Positions 62,801 through 64,000 of a stretch of DNA of 64,000 nucleotides are shown here, piece after piece; position 1 is the stretch's first letter; every line of letters starts with the position of its first letter. The position numbers and the translations under genes were made by a program. Source of the stretch: Aphrocallistes beatrix (lineage: Eukaryota; Porifera; Hexactinellida; Sceptrulophora; Aphrocallistidae); the NCBI GenBank assembly GCA_963281255.1, contig OY725488.1, positions 62,001 through 126,000 of the forward strand, written 5' to 3'. The notes beneath the pieces were generated by a model. The model searched no databases and was not told the origin of the DNA. It worked only from the letters and a program-made list of their open reading frames with translations.

Positions 62801-64000
62801 AGGACAATAACAAGTCTATCTGAAAGTCTACCTCATTCATAAAACTTTGAGCAGTGTTTTGAGCGCCGACGAAAACTAAATACTCATAAACATATTCAGC
62901 TAGCCTAGATGAGATAAATTATTATAGATTTAATTTTCCGCGAGGCGATGATAACCATATGTTCTCCATCAGATTGCAAATTTCTGCATTCCAAATGCTT
63001 TTGATCCAAAAACATGTTATTTTGCATATTATAAAATACTTTCATAAGAATATCAAAATGCAATTGCTCAAGATAGAGACGAAGGAATGTGGAGAGTTGA
63101 AATACCACATGTAATTCATATACGATTTCGAACTCTGAGTTACAACTTCAATCTAAAAATAAAATGCTGGATTATTTCGAGGTTCTCTTAGTGAATAACA
63201 GTCGTTCGAGAAAGTGAATTTTAAAGTGACGTCACTTAACAATCGAATGACTTTGAATTAATATAAAACCAAATTATATAAAAAGAACTTGTGAAAATAT
63301 TGGTAAAAGATAGCAACTATCTTCAAGTTGCAAGATTAACATATTGCAAAATAATCACAGGATAGATAAAAAGATTACAAGATAGATAGGTGCTAACCAC
63401 ACAAAAATGTTAATTATTGAAATTTTTGGGATATGTTTATCAAGAAGAATTGCAATGTGGACTCCCCACGCAAAAAACCAGTATTTTTAGTGAGTTATCA
63501 ACATGCAACTGCTCACTCCCGGATACTCGGAGTCAGATGATGTGTGCAACAATTCAGTATCTCGATTCCTTCACACGTAAGATCCTGTAGTTTTCAGGGA
63601 CACAGTGACTACTAGAATAAGAATACCGATATTTAGGAAATCACAGTGAATTTCAGATTCTAGTAAAATTACGATTCATTTGTCAGCTAATTGGCATTTG
63701 TGAAAAGTGTGCAAGGATTCTATTAATAATACGGAGTATGCTTGTTTAGTTATTACAATACTGCCACCTACCATTCCAATAATTGGAACTATCCCGTAAT
63801 TAAACGGTTCATTTAGCGAACATGAAAGGAATTCATATTTTGCATTTCCTCTAATAATCTGATTTGAATATGTCTGCTTTGATATTGTTAACATAGTTAG
63901 CTCCCATGCATGTGAATACGAATACATTGCAACCTCATTTAGCCGAACTCCATTATCCGGACGGTTAAGACAAATCCAAATGCTGTGCAACCTTAATTCA
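59866..64000. other. No supported gene to the window end
   Basis: About 4.1 kb of AT-rich sequence with only short frames on either strand. No repeat family of the rest of the window is clearly present, apart from CAACCTCATTTAGCCGAACT near 63931 followed by CCATTATCCGGACGG, which resembles a Tigger-type end. Introns of a gene lying to the right are possible. Confidence 0.45.

Noticed and set aside
1..64000. tRNA, rRNA or CRISPR-like loci
   Set aside because: No cloverleaf with conserved A and B boxes, no rRNA core sequence and no regularly spaced repeat with unique spacers were recognised; the 36-bp satellite has no spacers.

Overview
The window is nuclear DNA of a multicellular animal, probably an early-branching one such as a sponge (an inference; no rRNA or mitochondrial marker is present). 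The support is spliced genes with very short GT-AG introns (mostly 50-100 nt), recognisable animal housekeeping genes (CBS with a heme motif, ENY2, CD2BP2, ZNF830, a POLR2M-like gene, a full-size ABCA transporter), and many TA-flanked DNA transposons and MITEs. Exon models were built by hand from splice sites; every multi-exon model given keeps frame across all junctions and totals a multiple of three.

Layout. 1-12303 and 24275-39985 hold a tandem family of minus-strand genes that I do not recognise as a described family. Its members begin with one CCHC zinc finger (C-x2-C-x12-H-x3/4-C, the spacing of NEMO/optineurin-type ubiquitin-binding fingers). Most continue with a roughly 80-residue beta-rich domain carrying a GEHxGxL motif, then coiled coil, and three of them end in a CAP-Gly domain. 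Eight members are seen: one cut by the left edge (1-322), then 450-2530, 2803-3929, 4195-8070, 9633-12303, 24275-28591, 33845-36514 and its recent partial duplicate 38278-39985. A small coiled-coil plus RanBP2/NZF-type finger gene (8237-8701) sits inside the array.

The array is interrupted by a repeat-rich block (12440-16400), a plus-strand ABCA gene (16494-23354) and a second transposon block (28767-33663) with a complete 2.6-kb pogo/Tigger element. From 40831 the window changes to ordinary genes: CBS, POLR2M-like, ZNF830, an unknown gene with a two-fold internal repeat (plus strand), a small mitochondrial-type membrane protein, ENY2, CD2BP2, an EGF-domain type I membrane protein and a coiled-coil/NHL-like propeller protein. 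From about 58.1 to 64 kb I see no gene I can support, only repeats.

How it might fit together (inference): the array genes combine module types that in vertebrates occur separately in NF-kappaB ubiquitin signalling and selective autophagy (NEMO/OPTN-like finger, CYLD-like CAP-Gly, TAB2-like NZF), suggesting an expanding set of ubiquitin-reading or microtubule-linked scaffold proteins. The second notable signal is a dispersed 120-bp element (13124, 59525, 59744) whose stems differ in sequence but keep base pairing around a constant loop.
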